A stretch of DNA of 64,000 bases from Rheinheimera sp. SA_1 (GTDB lineage: Bacteria; Pseudomonadota; Gammaproteobacteria; Enterobacterales; Alteromonadaceae), in the NCBI RefSeq assembly GCF_001669775.1, contig NZ_LXWK01000011.1:682001-746000 (forward strand), given 5' to 3'. Within the stretch, counting starts at the first letter, position 1; the number at the start of each line of letters is the position of its first letter. Below, one piece after another: positions 35,231 through 45,600 of the stretch. The translations under genes were made by a program, and so were the position numbers. The notes beneath the pieces were generated by a model. The model made no database searches and had not been told where the DNA came from. It was given only the letters and a program-made list of their open reading frames with translations.

Positions 35231-37573
35231 TTAAACCAGCCGCCTGATGCTGTCTAATAAACTTTCCTGCTCAAAACCACTTTTGATCAGGTACGCATTT
35301 GCGCCGACCTCCAACCCACGTTGCCGGTCATCTGCACTGTGTAATGCGGTGACCAGAATGATCGGTAAACTATCGAGGGCCGGGTCATGCCGCACTTTCA
35401 GGGTTAAATGAAAACCATCCAGTTTTGGCATTTCCACGTCCGAAACCAACACCTCAAAACTCTGTTGTTTCAGCAGGTTCCAGGCTTCCTGCCCATCGTT
35501 GGCCGTCGTCACAGCGTAACCTGCGGTTTCCAGAATCGACTTCAGCAAAGCGCGCGAGGTAAAAGAGTCATCGGCCACCAGAATGCGGATTTGCTGCTGG
35601 ACGGGTTGATCCGGTGCTGGCGCGCCGCTTTGCAATTGTCGTGCTTTTTGGTACAAGGTCAACGGATCTAAAATTGGGATAAACTGGCCATCACCGAGTA
35701 GCGTCGCCCCTAATACACAAGGCACTTTTTTCAGCTGTGGTCCAAGCGGTTTGACGGTAATGTCCTGGTCGCCAAGTAAGGCATCAATCGCCAGTGCAAA
35801 AGATTCGCCGCGCACTTTCATCAATACAAAATACTGTTGTGCGCCAGCAATTGACGATGTCAGCGGTAGCTGCAAAATATCGGCTAACCGCCACAACGCC
35901 AGTACCCGATCCCCAACTGCCAACGTTGCTCGGTTTTGGGCATATTGGACGGCACTGCTATCCAGCCGCAGGCAGGACTCCACCGCAAACAACGGCAGTG
36001 CCAGTGTCCGTTCGCCACAGCGCACCAGTACAGCCCGGAATGTCGACACACTGGTCGGTAATAACATCGAAATGGTTAACCCCTGACCAGGCACCGAATC
36101 TAAGCTCAGTTGGCCTGCCAACTTTTCAACGATGTCCTGCACTATGGCCATGCCAAGGCCACGTCCGGAAATTTCGGTCAGCATGGCACTGGTCGACAAA
36201 CCACTTTGAAACACTAGCTGTAACGCAGCATCTTCAGACAGGTCATTCAGCTGCTCGGCATTGAACAAACCATGAGCCAGCGCCTGCTGTTTTAACCGCT
36301 CAGGGTCAATGCCCTGGCCATCATCGCTGACCTTCAGCTCAAATTTGTCCGCAGCATGCTGGGTTAAGCTCAGGGTTAACTGACCCACAGCTGATTTCCC
36401 CAGCGACAGCCGCCGCTCCGGTGTTTCAATACCGTGGTCCACAGCATTGCGGATCAAGTGCTGCAACACTGGTTTAAGCTCATCCACAATACGTTTGTCG
36501 ATGTGTAGCTGATTGTCGGTGGCGTTGAATTGTAGTTGCTTGCCAGTTTGCTGCGCCAAATCGCGGCTCATCGCAGCCAGTCCACTGAACAATGTCTGAC
36601 CTTCGACTAACAACACTGCTTGCAATTCACTGTGCATATTTTCAGACAACTGGGCTAACTCGGCGGACAATCGCGCCGAATGTCGTTGCAAGCGGTGACT
36701 GCTGTGCTGCAACTGATCCAACCCGGTACCACTGGCTTCCAGATACTGCAATAGGTTGTGCAGGGGTTCTTGTTGTTCAGCCGGCAGTTGCTCCAGCAAA
36801 AGTAACAACTGGCCATCATAGACCCGGGTCTGATGTTGCAGCTTGCATAACACTGCGCTGTCCAGCGCCAGCTGTTTCAGTTGCCGGTGTTGCTCCGCGG
36901 TTTCCTGTTGCAGTTGCTGTACGGTTTCGGCCAACAACAACAAGGTGGTTAAATTTTGATTGTTCACCCGCACTCTGGCTTGTTGTGGCGCACCTGGTGA
37001 TGGCGGTTGCAGCGTGGTCGTCGTTGCAGCCGCGGGGCTCATTGGCGCGGCGACAGTGATGGCTGCAACAATAGCGGGGCTCTCTGACGCGGCAACAGGG
37101 ACGGCGGTGGCACCGCCTTCAACAGTCTCACCTGTTGTCATCACAGGAGCATCGGCTAGGATTGGAGCGTTTGGTGCTAGCTGCCATGGTTGTCCAGTCG
37201 CTGCAGCTTCCAAATCGGCTTGCATTTGCAGCCGTTGCTGCAACGGCACTTCCCCTGAATTGCTGAGCGTCAGCACCAGCTGCAACGTCTGGCGACATAG
37301 TTCGATACTGTTGTTATTCAGCAGCGTTGGTGTCTTACGGGCTGCGCCGAGCAAACTTTCCCAATGATGGCAAAGCTGCTCAGTGTCACGCAGCCCGACC
37401 GAGCGGGCGGCACCTTTCAGACTGTGGACTTCGCGAAACATGTTTTCGACTTGCGCCGGGTCGGCACTGGTGGCAGTCCAGTTGGCCAGTTGATCGGCAA
37501 GCAGCTGCAATCTTTCGTCAGCTTCCTGCCGAAAACTAATGAGCAACATTTTTTGCAGCGCTTCGCGATCCAT
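35231..37573 (-). CDS. cheA: hybrid chemotaxis kinase CheA with C-terminal receiver (WspE-like)
   Basis: This 780-residue protein has an HPt domain (about 1-115) with the phosphorylated histidine in REVHSLKGAARSVG (His50 by my count). An Ala/Pro/Thr-rich linker (about 125-195) follows, then helical P3-like dimerisation (about 200-330), an HATPase (LIRNAVDHGIETPE, SDDGQGIDPERL, GRGLGMAIV) and a CheW-like domain (about 510-640). The C-terminal receiver (about 660-780) carries LVADDSFTSR, VSDVEMPKLDGF and YLIKSGF. The receiver-tailed layout matches WspE and other alternative-function CheAs. It lies 12 bases after the MCP gene. Confidence 0.93.
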   Translation of the reverse strand: MDREALQKMLLISFRQEADERLQLLADQLANWTATSADPAQVENMFREVHSLKGAARSVGLRDTEQLCHHWESLLGAARKTPTLLNNNSIELCRQTLQLVLTLSNSGEVPLQQRLQMQADLEAAATGQPWQLAPNAPILADAPVMTTGETVEGGATAVPVAASESPAIVAAITVAAPMSPAAATTTTLQPPSPGAPQQARVRVNNQNLTTLLLLAETVQQLQQETAEQHRQLKQLALDSAVLCKLQHQTRVYDGQLLLLLEQLPAEQQEPLHNLLQYLEASGTGLDQLQHSSHRLQRHSARLSAELAQLSENMHSELQAVLLVEGQTLFSGLAAMSRDLAQQTGKQLQFNATDNQLHIDKRIVDELKPVLQHLIRNAVDHGIETPERRLSLGKSAVGQLTLSLTQHAADKFELKVSDDGQGIDPERLKQQALAHGLFNAEQLNDLSEDAALQLVFQSGLSTSAMLTEISGRGLGMAIVQDIVEKLAGQLSLDSVPGQGLTISMLLPTSVSTFRAVLVRCGERTLALPLFAVESCLRLDSSAVQYAQNRATLAVGDRVLALWRLADILQLPLTSSIAGAQQYFVLMKVRGESFALAIDALLGDQDITVKPLGPQLKKVPCVLGATLLGDGQFIPILDPLTLYQKARQLQSGAPAPDQPVQQQIRILVADDSFTSRALLKSILETAGYAVTTANDGQEAWNLLKQQSFEVLVSDVEMPKLDGFHLTLKVRHDPALDSLPIILVTALHSADDRQRGLEVGANAYLIKSGFEQESLLDSIRRLV

Positions 37574-37585
37574 AATGGTTTTGCC

Positions 37586-39265
37586 TTATACCGAAAACTT
37601 CTTCGCAATATGTTGCAGTTTTAGCCCAAGCTGGTTCAGACTTCGCGCCGCAACATCTACCTGGCGGGCGCCTACCACGTTGTCCTGACTGGCCTGACGA
37701 ATACTTTCCATCGCCTGCGCGATTTGGTCCATGCCAATTTTTTGTTGCTGACTGCAAGCGGCAATTTGCATTGCCACGCCGGTGCTTTCATCAATCCGGT
37801 CACTTAAAGTCTGAATGGCGTGCCCGGCCTGACGCGCGCGCTCAAAACCCGATTCAACGGTTTTGCTACTTTGCTCCGCCAGCAACACTGTTTTAGTTAA
37901 TGCACGTTGGATTTCCCCCAGAATAGACCGCACCTGCGTCGTGGCCTGTTTTGATTGATCGGCCAGCGCTTTCACTTCCTGCGCCACCACCGAAAAGCCT
38001 TTACCGGCTTCACCGGCTTTCACCGCTTCAATTGAGGCGTTTACCCCCAATAAATTCGATTGTTCGGCCAAATCGCCAACGGCTGCAACAATTTCCCCAA
38101 TGGCCTGACTTTGCTCGCCCAGTCGGACAATGCTGTCGGCGACCGACTGCATTTGTTGACAAATTCGCTCCATATTGTTCAACGTTTCCTGCACCGCGGA
38201 GCGCCCTCTTATCGTCTCCTGCTTGGTCAGCTCGGCACTTTCCATCACTTCCTGCGATTTGGTGCCGGACAGGGTGGCGGTTTGTTTCACCTCAGCCACT
38301 GTCGTGACAATTTCACTGATCGCGGTGGCGGTTTCCTGGGTGCTGGTGGCGACCTGATTGGTCACAGCCAGAATTTCTTCACCGGAGGCGGCGAGCACCG
38401 AAGTGCTTTCATTTAAGTCCAGCACCAATTCGCGCAAATAATTACTCATGGTAGCGAACGCGGCTGTTAGCCTGCCTACTTCATCGCGACGGTCGTCAAC
38501 CGGTACTTCTTTCGGAATTTCGCCGCGACCAATCTGCTCGGCCATGGACGCCAGGCGGGCTAAAGGCGCAGCAATATGTCGGCTTAATAAAAAGGCCAGT
38601 AAAATGCCGCTACCAACCATCAGCAGCGAAAACTGGGTTAACCGCTGTTTGAGCACAATAAACTCCTGCTCGACCTGCGCTTTGGATTGCTGCATCAAGC
38701 GCTCGGTCAGCCGTTCCAGCGCGACAACTTTTTGCACCAGTAGATCATTCAGTGCCGAACCTTTGCTGGATACCTGTTGCCAGCGAGCGTCCTGTTGCCC
38801 GACACCTGAAAGCGGGATCACTTCAGTTTGAAAGTACTGCTGATGGGTCGCTCTGGCTTCCTGTAATTCCATAATCAGCATGGCAACTTCGGGCAAATTG
38901 CCCTGTGAATCCTGTACCCGTTGCACAATCAGAGTATTTTCATCGAGCAATCCCTGCATGGATTGGATGTTTTGTATCGGTTGCGGCGTTTGGAGCGGTT
39001 GAATAGCGTTCAGCCTGGAATTAACTGAGGCCGATTGCTGTGAAAGGTGTTGCAGTAACAACTGATGCAACATCGCCACATTGGTTTTGATTTCCTTAAT
39101 ATCGGATATTCGGTTAAACCGGCGGTCAAATGCCTCAAATTCCGTCTGATAAACATCTAAGGTTTGCAGCCCCTGGTTTAAGGTGGCGCCACAGGCAGCA
39201 ATCAACACTAAAAACGCCAGCAACAACTTAGTCCCGATGCGTAAACTCAACAGATAAGTGCTCAT
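37586..39265 (-). CDS. methyl-accepting chemotaxis protein (WspA-like)
   Basis: This 559-residue receptor starts at the ATG at 39265, overlapping the cheW stop as ATGA; the open frame runs 103 codons upstream inside cheW and is a shadow. One transmembrane helix (about 12-30), a periplasmic four-helix sensor (about 35-185), a second helix (about 190-210) and a HAMP domain (about 212-265) are followed by the signalling rod. The conserved tip is recognisable in GDLAEQSNLLGVNASIEA and GKGFSVVAQEVKALADQS. It should sense an envelope or surface stimulus and drive the linked CheA. Confidence 0.93.
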   Translation of the reverse strand: MSTYLLSLRIGTKLLLAFLVLIAACGATLNQGLQTLDVYQTEFEAFDRRFNRISDIKEIKTNVAMLHQLLLQHLSQQSASVNSRLNAIQPLQTPQPIQNIQSMQGLLDENTLIVQRVQDSQGNLPEVAMLIMELQEARATHQQYFQTEVIPLSGVGQQDARWQQVSSKGSALNDLLVQKVVALERLTERLMQQSKAQVEQEFIVLKQRLTQFSLLMVGSGILLAFLLSRHIAAPLARLASMAEQIGRGEIPKEVPVDDRRDEVGRLTAAFATMSNYLRELVLDLNESTSVLAASGEEILAVTNQVATSTQETATAISEIVTTVAEVKQTATLSGTKSQEVMESAELTKQETIRGRSAVQETLNNMERICQQMQSVADSIVRLGEQSQAIGEIVAAVGDLAEQSNLLGVNASIEAVKAGEAGKGFSVVAQEVKALADQSKQATTQVRSILGEIQRALTKTVLLAEQSSKTVESGFERARQAGHAIQTLSDRIDESTGVAMQIAACSQQQKIGMDQIAQAMESIRQASQDNVVGARQVDVAARSLNQLGLKLQHIAKKFSV

Positions 39266-39843
39266 AATGTGGATCCCTGACAAATAATTAATTCCGGATC
39301 GGTCAGCAAAGCTTTGCCATCCAACAGCACAGTTTGCTCTGGGGTAATACCCTGTAAATAGCGGGTCCGAAGGGGGTCGAGATTGGGCAGGCTTGGTTGC
39401 AACCCAGATACATCTAAAGTCTGAATACCTACAATCGCATCCGCCAGCACACCAAATTCCATTTGCTGGTGGCGAAGCACCAGCAACAAATTTCGATCGT
39501 TTAATCCGGTACCCGGCAGCTGAAACATCAGCCGCAAATCCAGCACCGACACCACTTTGCCGCAGACATAACAAATGCCCCGCATAAAAGGTGGTAAATC
39601 AAATAATGCCGTGATCTGCTGGATCGGCAGCACCTGTTCGACATAACAACTTTCGATGGCGTAACGTTCTGTCCCGATATTAAATCTCAGTACTTCAATT
39701 GTTTGCGTAAATTGATAGTTTGGCGGTTGTGCCATGGCCGTGGTGCGCAGCTGCAGTTTATCCATCATCAATGTATCCAGCAGACGTTGATCCGGCTCGG
39801 CGACAGTGGCGGGCGAGTCTTGGCAAATTTCCGGTTCATTCAT
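39262..39843 (-). CDS. cheW: CheW-type coupling protein (WspD-like)
   Basis: This 193-residue coupling protein has a CheW fold (about 45-185) with VLRFNIGTERYAIESCYV, LPPFMRGICYVCGKVVSVLD and LVLRHQQMEFGVLADAI. The first 40 residues form an extension absent from classical CheW. It sits between cheR and the receptor gene. Two cheW genes per operon, flanking a cheR, is the hallmark of Wsp-like clusters, where WspB and WspD play this part. The stop overlaps the MCP start codon. Confidence 0.9.
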   Translation of the reverse strand: MNEPEICQDSPATVAEPDQRLLDTLMMDKLQLRTTAMAQPPNYQFTQTIEVLRFNIGTERYAIESCYVEQVLPIQQITALFDLPPFMRGICYVCGKVVSVLDLRLMFQLPGTGLNDRNLLLVLRHQQMEFGVLADAIVGIQTLDVSGLQPSLPNLDPLRTRYLQGITPEQTVLLDGKALLTDPELIICQGSTL

Positions 39844-39859
39844 GGCACCATTTCCTTAT

Positions 39860-41344
39860 TCATTCAGACATTTCCGCGACCAACTGCTGGCAAATCAGAT
39901 ACAGCTGACCCGCACTTAATTGATCGCTATAAGGGATTTCCAATGCCGATGGATAGTGCTGCAACAGCTGCGTGCACAGTTGCAGTTCTTTTAGCGCCGT
40001 CTGCTGCTGGCCGATTTCCTTTGATAAAGTTGCCCTTAATAAATGCGCGACAATCAGATCCGGTTCCAGATAAAGCACTTTTTGCAGTGCTTGCAACGCC
40101 AGTTGCGGCTGCAGTTCCTGCCGATAAAGCTGCGCCGACAATAAATGTCCGGCGGCAGAATCCGGTGTCAATTCCAGTAATTGGGTGAGCCAGCGGCGCG
40201 CTTGTTCCGGTTGTTGCAAATCGGCCGATTTTTTCGCTTGCTGCAGATAATAATCGGCCTGAGGTTGCGCTCGTGGTCTGGTACCGGTTTGCACTGGCGT
40301 GGTCGTAGTTGTAGCTGTTGCTGTCGCCTGTTGTACGCTGTCGCTCAGAGGTAGAGTGGTTGTTTGCTTCTGAGCTGTAAGTCGAGGCAATGTAGGCTGA
40401 TGAATGACCGGTTGATGGATTGCTGGCTGCTGAGTGGTTGGCAAAGCCGATAAATCTTCAGCCTTTGCCTGCCGGGTACTCGGTACGAAGGTACTCGGTG
40501 CTAATGCAGTTGCTGCTAACGCACTCGCAGGCACTGCATAGTTATCAACAGCCCAAAACCCATGGTAACCACTTTGCGTGGCAATACTGGCTTCAACGGC
40601 ATTCAATAGTAACAAACCACCCGGATTCAATTGCTGTAAAAACCTGGTGATGATGTTATGTGCTTGTTCAGGTGAGAAATACATTAAGACGTTACGGCAA
40701 AAAATTAAATCAAAAGGACCGGCCGGATGTGGTTGGGAGTCCATCAGGTTCAGCGTTTGAAATTTGATCAAAGCGCGCCACTGCGGTTTCACTTGCCAGC
40801 TGTGCTGTGGCGACAGTACTGAAAAATACCTTTGTCTGAATGGCCCGGTACCGTTTCGAAAAGACGTGGCGCGATAAATTCCCTGCTCAGCTTTGGCAAT
40901 AAACTCGGGATTCAGATCGGTGGCAACCATGTTCAAACCACAGCGCATCTGCGCCAAATCCAGCGCTTCTGACAACAAAAACAACAAACTGTACGCTTCT
41001 TCCCCGCGGCAACAGCCAGCACTCCAAATCCGGACCGGTGCACTTTGCGAACTTTGGATCTTCGGCAACCAGTTCTGAATTAACCACTGTGTGACAAAAG
41101 GATCACGGCAAAAATAGGTTTCACCAACGGTCAATGCCGGTAACAACTCATGTTGCAGCGCCAACGACCATTCCGCTTGTGCGACTTGTTGGATCCAGGC
41201 CAGCTCATCGTCTTTTTGCAGCTCCTGCGCCCGCAATTTCAATCGGCACAACAAATCCGCACTTTGCTCCTGCTGAAACAACAAGCCAAAATGCTGTCCG
41301 GCTTTTTCGATAATCTGGTCTAGCCAGATTGCTGGCATGTTCAT
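39860..41344 (-). CDS. cheR: CheR methyltransferase with C-terminal TPRs (WspC-like)
   Basis: This 494-residue protein combines a CheR domain (about 1-270) with a Gln/Thr/Pro-rich linker (about 280-370) and TPR helices (about 375-480; AQLYRQELQPQLALQALQKVL). The methyltransferase has TVGETYFCRDP, the SAM-binding loop WSAGCCRGEEAYSL and DLIFCRNVLMYF. WspC of Pseudomonas has the same layout. CheR adds methyl groups to receptor glutamates. Its start overlaps the stop of the first cheW by four bases (ATGA), and 16 bases separate it from the second cheW. Confidence 0.92.
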   Translation of the reverse strand: MNMPAIWLDQIIEKAGQHFGLLFQQEQSADLLCRLKLRAQELQKDDELAWIQQVAQAEWSLALQHELLPALTVGETYFCRDPFVTQWLIQNWLPKIQSSQSAPVRIWSAGCCRGEEAYSLLFLLSEALDLAQMRCGLNMVATDLNPEFIAKAEQGIYRATSFRNGTGPFRQRYFSVLSPQHSWQVKPQWRALIKFQTLNLMDSQPHPAGPFDLIFCRNVLMYFSPEQAHNIITRFLQQLNPGGLLLLNAVEASIATQSGYHGFWAVDNYAVPASALAATALAPSTFVPSTRQAKAEDLSALPTTQQPAIHQPVIHQPTLPRLTAQKQTTTLPLSDSVQQATATATTTTTPVQTGTRPRAQPQADYYLQQAKKSADLQQPEQARRWLTQLLELTPDSAAGHLLSAQLYRQELQPQLALQALQKVLYLEPDLIVAHLLRATLSKEIGQQQTALKELQLCTQLLQHYPSALEIPYSDQLSAGQLYLICQQLVAEMSE

Positions 41345-41829
41345 GGTTGCACCAAAGCCGCAGCATGTGCCAATTGTGCTTGTTGCAAGGCAGCCTGCAG
41401 CATGCTTTCATCGGCATCCGACAATAACTGTTCAATGTCCTGGATCAGCAACACGCCGGTTTCAGTACAGATCACGCCTTTGAGTAAATTGCTATTGATT
41501 TGCGGATCAGAGTTGATAAGCAGTGCAGCGGCGTCAAAACATAACACCGGCCCCACCTGATCCACTGGGATCAGCACTTGCCGCCGCTTTAATTGCAGCC
41601 ACAACAGCGGACGCCAGAGTTGTAATGGCGGTGCCGGCCAGCCAAAACAGCGAGCCAGATTGATTTGCACCAGCGGCATGCCCTGAATGTTAATCACCCC
41701 ATCGACAGTGCCCGGCGCGCCAGGTAACGGCGTCCAGAGTAACGCCGGCAGCACTTTCACCACCTCTGCCAGCGGGATCGCCAACTGATGCTGATTCAGA
41801 CTAAAAGGCAGTACATGCAACTGATCCAC
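41341..41829 (-). CDS. cheW: CheW-type coupling protein, first gene of the operon (WspB-like)
   Basis: This 162-residue CheW-like protein starts MDQLHVLPFSLNQHQLAIPL. It contains VDGVINIQGMPLVQINLARCFG and QVLIPVDQVGPVL, which match the CheW beta-barrel. It couples receptor to CheA. It appears to be the first gene of the operon, since the upstream 178 bases to the Lrp gene contain no further frame and must hold the operon promoter. It overlaps cheR by four bases. Confidence 0.88.
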   Translation of the reverse strand: MDQLHVLPFSLNQHQLAIPLAEVVKVLPALLWTPLPGAPGTVDGVINIQGMPLVQINLARCFGWPAPPLQLWRPLLWLQLKRRQVLIPVDQVGPVLCFDAAALLINSDPQINSNLLKGVICTETGVLLIQDIEQLLSDADESMLQAALQQAQLAHAAALVQP

Positions 41830-42007
41830 TGTTGTATTTTCCGTTCCATAGTTAAATACAACATAGTTGGCAATAGTTCCTCGTCAAGCGACAAACAGGA
41901 TTTTCCGTACCGAAAAATGGTTTTCTGCGGTCTGCCTGCGGCTAGTCGCGCCCTTGTCGAACACTGATTAAATGGCCCGATCCGCATTCACCGGAACTAC
42001 ACCACCC

Positions 42008-42484
42008 CTACACCGGCAAGCCCGAATCCTGCTTCACTTTTTCAATCACCACATAAGTGTGGGTTTGCAATACACCCGGCAAATCGACAATCCGTCCCAG
42101 CACGGCGCGGTAAGCTTCCATACTGGAAAGGCGCAACTTCAGCAGATAATCAAAACCACCGGCCACCATATGGCACTCCGCCACTTCCGGAATATTCACC
42201 ACCGCATCGCGAAACTGGTCAAACACTGCGCCGGTGGTGCGGTCGAGCGTCACCTGAATAAAGGCAGCGGTGCCAAGGCCTAGTTTTGAGGCGCTGAGTT
42301 TGGCGCCGTAACCTTCAATAAAACCGTCTTGTTCCAGCTTGCGCACCCGGTCGATGCAGGGGCTCGGACTTAAATTCACTCTTTTTGCCAGTTCGACGTT
42401 CGAAATCCGGCCGTCCTTTTGCAGAGTGTCTAAAATTGTGCGGTCGATCCTGTCGAGTGTTCTGGGTTTATCCGATTGGGTCAT
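42008..42484 (-). CDS. putR: Lrp/AsnC family regulator, probable PutR
   Basis: This 158-residue protein has an N-terminal winged helix-turn-helix (about 10-65; ILDTLQKDGRISNVELAKRVNLSPS) and a C-terminal RAM ligand domain (about 75-150). It is divergent from putA across 132 bases. In alphaproteobacteria and vibrios an Lrp-like PutR in this position activates putA in the presence of proline. Because this PutA lacks its own DNA-binding domain, the neighbour is the natural regulator; this is an inference from position. The spacer carries inverted CCGTATTT/AAATACGG boxes. Confidence 0.85.
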   Translation of the reverse strand: MTQSDKPRTLDRIDRTILDTLQKDGRISNVELAKRVNLSPSPCIDRVRKLEQDGFIEGYGAKLSASKLGLGTAAFIQVTLDRTTGAVFDQFRDAVVNIPEVAECHMVAGGFDYLLKLRLSSMEAYRAVLGRIVDLPGVLQTHTYVVIEKVKQDSGLPV

Positions 42485-42486
42485 AA

Positions 42487-42562
42487 CCGTATTTTTTCTG
42501 GTTTGTGGAAGCGATAACCAGATTATATAGGGTTATAACGGGAAATAAACCACCAAATACGG
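42487..42562. promoter_or_regulatory. inverted CCGTATTT boxes in the Lrp-putA spacer
   Basis: CCGTATTT (42487-42494) lies just before the Lrp start and its exact inverse AAATACGG (42555-42562) lies nearer putA, about 68 bases apart centre to centre. Lrp-type proteins often bind spaced inverted sites and wrap DNA, which would suit auto-repression plus putA control. The sequence pattern is the only evidence. Confidence 0.4.
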
Positions 42563-42616
42563 CTGTCATTTCACTAAAATGCAGCATTTACTTCTGTATC
42601 AACCGGGACAATTATT

Positions 42617-45600
42617 ATGCTATTTGACGGCAATCTGACCGCAACCACCCCGCTCCGCCAAACCCTGCGCGATTTCTACCGCGCCGATGAAGATAAAGTA
42701 CTGGATTTACTGTTGCCGCTGGCCGATGTCGGCGTGCAAGCGCGTTCGCGGGCCTGGGAAAAAGCGCGGCAACTGGTGGTGAATATCCGCCAGGCGCAAG
42801 TGGGTAAAGGTGGCGTCGATGCACTGTTAAATGAATTCTCATTGTCGACCGAAGAAGGTCTGGTGCTGATGTGTTTGGCCGAAGCCTTGCTGCGGGTGCC
42901 AGACAGCCACACTGCCGATAAGCTTATTCGCGACAAGCTGGCGCAGGGTGACTGGAGCTCGCATTTAGGCAACAGCGAATCCTTATTCGTTAACGCCTCA
43001 GCCTGGGGTTTATTACTGACCGGCAAACTGGTCAACTATTCAGATGACCAGAAAAAACACCAATTTGGCTTATTAAAACGTACCTGCGGCCGCTTAGGCG
43101 AGCCGGTGATCCGTCAGGCCGTGCGTTATGCCATGCAGATTATGGGCACCCAGTTTGTAATGGGCACCACCATCGACAAAGCGGTCGAGCGCGCCGTTGA
43201 ACTGGAAAACAAAGGCTTTACCTACTCTTACGACATGCTGGGCGAAGGCGCCCGCACCATGGCCGACGCCGAGCGTTATTTCCAAAGTTATATGATGGCG
43301 ATTAACGTCATCGGTAAAGCGGCGCAAAACCGTGGCCCGTTTAAGAGCCCTGGCATTTCAGTGAAATTATCGGCTATTCACCCGCGCTACGAGTTTTCGC
43401 ACCGTGACCGCGTGATGAACGAATTAGTACCAAAATTAAAACAGTTAGCACTGGCCGCCAAAGGCTACAACATCAGCTTTACCGTCGATGCCGAAGAAGC
43501 CGATCGTCTTGATTTATCGATGGATATTATTGAAGCCGTATTCTCAGATCCGGATTTAGCCGGCTGGGAAGGTTTTGGTCTGGCCATTCAGGCCTATTCC
43601 AAACGTTGTATCCATTTAGTTGAATGGTTGCGCGAACTGACCGTCAAAGTTGGCCGCAAGCTGATGGTGCGACTGGTCAAAGGCGCGTACTGGGATACCG
43701 AAGTAAAAATCAGCCAGACTGAAGGCCACGACGATTTCCCGGTATTTAGCCGCAAACCATCGACTGATGTGTCATACCAGGCCTGTGCCCGCAAGTTACT
43801 GGAATACCGCGACAGCATTTACCCAATGTTCGCCACCCACAACGCTTATAGCGTTGCCACCATTTTAGAAATGGCGCCGGATCGCAAAGGTTATGAATTC
43901 CAGCGTCTGCACGGTATGGGTGATGCACTGTACGACCAAGTGGTTGCCGATGACAAAGTGCCATGCCGCATTTATGCGCCGGTCGGTGAACATTCAGATT
44001 TACTGGCGTACTTAGTCCGTCGTCTGCTGGAAAACGGTGCCAACAGCTCGTTTGTGAATAACATCGTCGATGAAAACATTCCGGTGGAATCGTTACTGAA
44101 AGACCCAGTGGAACTGGTGCGCAGCTGGAAACAACGCCGTAACACGCAAATTCCATTGTCGGCCAATTTATATGGCAGCGAGCGTAAAAACTCCAAAGGT
44201 ATTGATTTAACTGAAATTGATGCTTTAACGCCGCTACGCACAAACTTAGACAACTGGTTGACCCGCGCCACAGCGCAAGAACCTGTCGCCGGTGCTAAGG
44301 CTGTCTGCAACCCGGCCAATCATGATGAAGTGATTGGTTACCATCTGCATGCAACTCCGGCTGAAATGAAGGCCATTGTTGATCGTGCCCAAGCTGCATT
44401 CCCGGCCTGGACCGCAACGCCGGTGACGGAACGTGCCAATAGCCTGCGTAAGCTCGCTGACGCGCTGGAAGCCAACCGCGACGAGCTGATTGCCATTTGC
44501 GTGAAAGAAGCCGGTAAAACGATGGGTGATAGCGTGGCCGAAGTACGGGAAGCCGTTGATTTCTGCCGTTATTATGCTGCTCGTGCTGAAGAGATGTTCA
44601 CGGCTTCTAAACAAACAGCACCGCAACAAAGCCGTGGTGTGGTGCTGTGTATCAGCCCCTGGAACTTCCCACTGGCGATTTTCTTAGGTCAGGTCAGCGC
44701 CGCTGTTGCTGCCGGTAATACAGTTGTCGCCAAACCAGCCGAACAAACCAGTTTAATTGCAGTGCGAGCCATTGAATTATGGCGTGAGGTTGGCCTGCCC
44801 GCTGGCGTAGTGGAACTGGTGATTGCACCAGGTCGTTTAGTCGGCGAGCACATTGTGCCAGACCTGCGCGTGCAGGCAGTGATGTTCACCGGTTCGACTG
44901 AAACCGGTAGTTGGATCGCCCGTAAACTGGCGGAGCGTGGTGGCGAGCCAGTACCGCTAATCGCAGAAACCGGTGGTCAGAACTGTATGATTGTGGATTC
45001 CACTGCCCTGCCGGAGCAAGTGGTCGATGATGTGGTGTCTTCTGGTTTCCAAAGCGCTGGTCAACGCTGCTCTGCGCTGCGGGTGTTATTCCTGCAAGAA
45101 GATGTGGCTGATAAAATTATCACCATGATTAAAGGCGCGATGCAAGAATTGCATGTTGGCGATCCGGCTTATTTAAGCACGGACGTTGGCCCGGTAATTG
45201 ACCAAAAAGCCCTGACTGGCCTCAATAACCACGTCAAATATTTAGAAGGCAAAGCCACTTTACACTACGCCTGTAAAGCGCCGACCGGCGAAGGGCATTT
45301 CTTCTTTGCGCCACGGTTATATGAAATCAAAAACTTAAACGTGCTGGAACGCGAAGTGTTTGGCCCGGTGGTGCATATCATCCGCTTTAAAGGCGATGAG
45401 CTGGACAACGTGATTGCCCAAATCAATGCCACCGGTTACGGCCTGACGATGGGCGTACATAGCCGTATCGCTGAAGTCACTCAGCAAGTAGCGCGTGAAG
45501 TCAAAGCCGGCAATATCTATATCAACCGCAACCTGATTGGTGCTGTGGTTGGCGTGCAGCCATTCGGCGGCCGTGGTTTATCTGGTACTGGTCCAAAAGC

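Noticed and set aside
36592-37059. 155-codon open frame antisense to cheA
   Set aside because: It reads through the Ala/Pro/Thr-rich linker of CheA, whose composition keeps the reverse frame open.
39266-39574. 103-codon N-terminal extension of the receptor gene
   Set aside because: It lies inside cheW in another frame and has no homology to receptors; the ATG at 39265 directly precedes the first membrane helix.
43746-44243. 165-codon open frame antisense to putA
   Set aside because: It is a Cys/His/Arg-rich shadow of the proline dehydrogenase region with no supporting signals.
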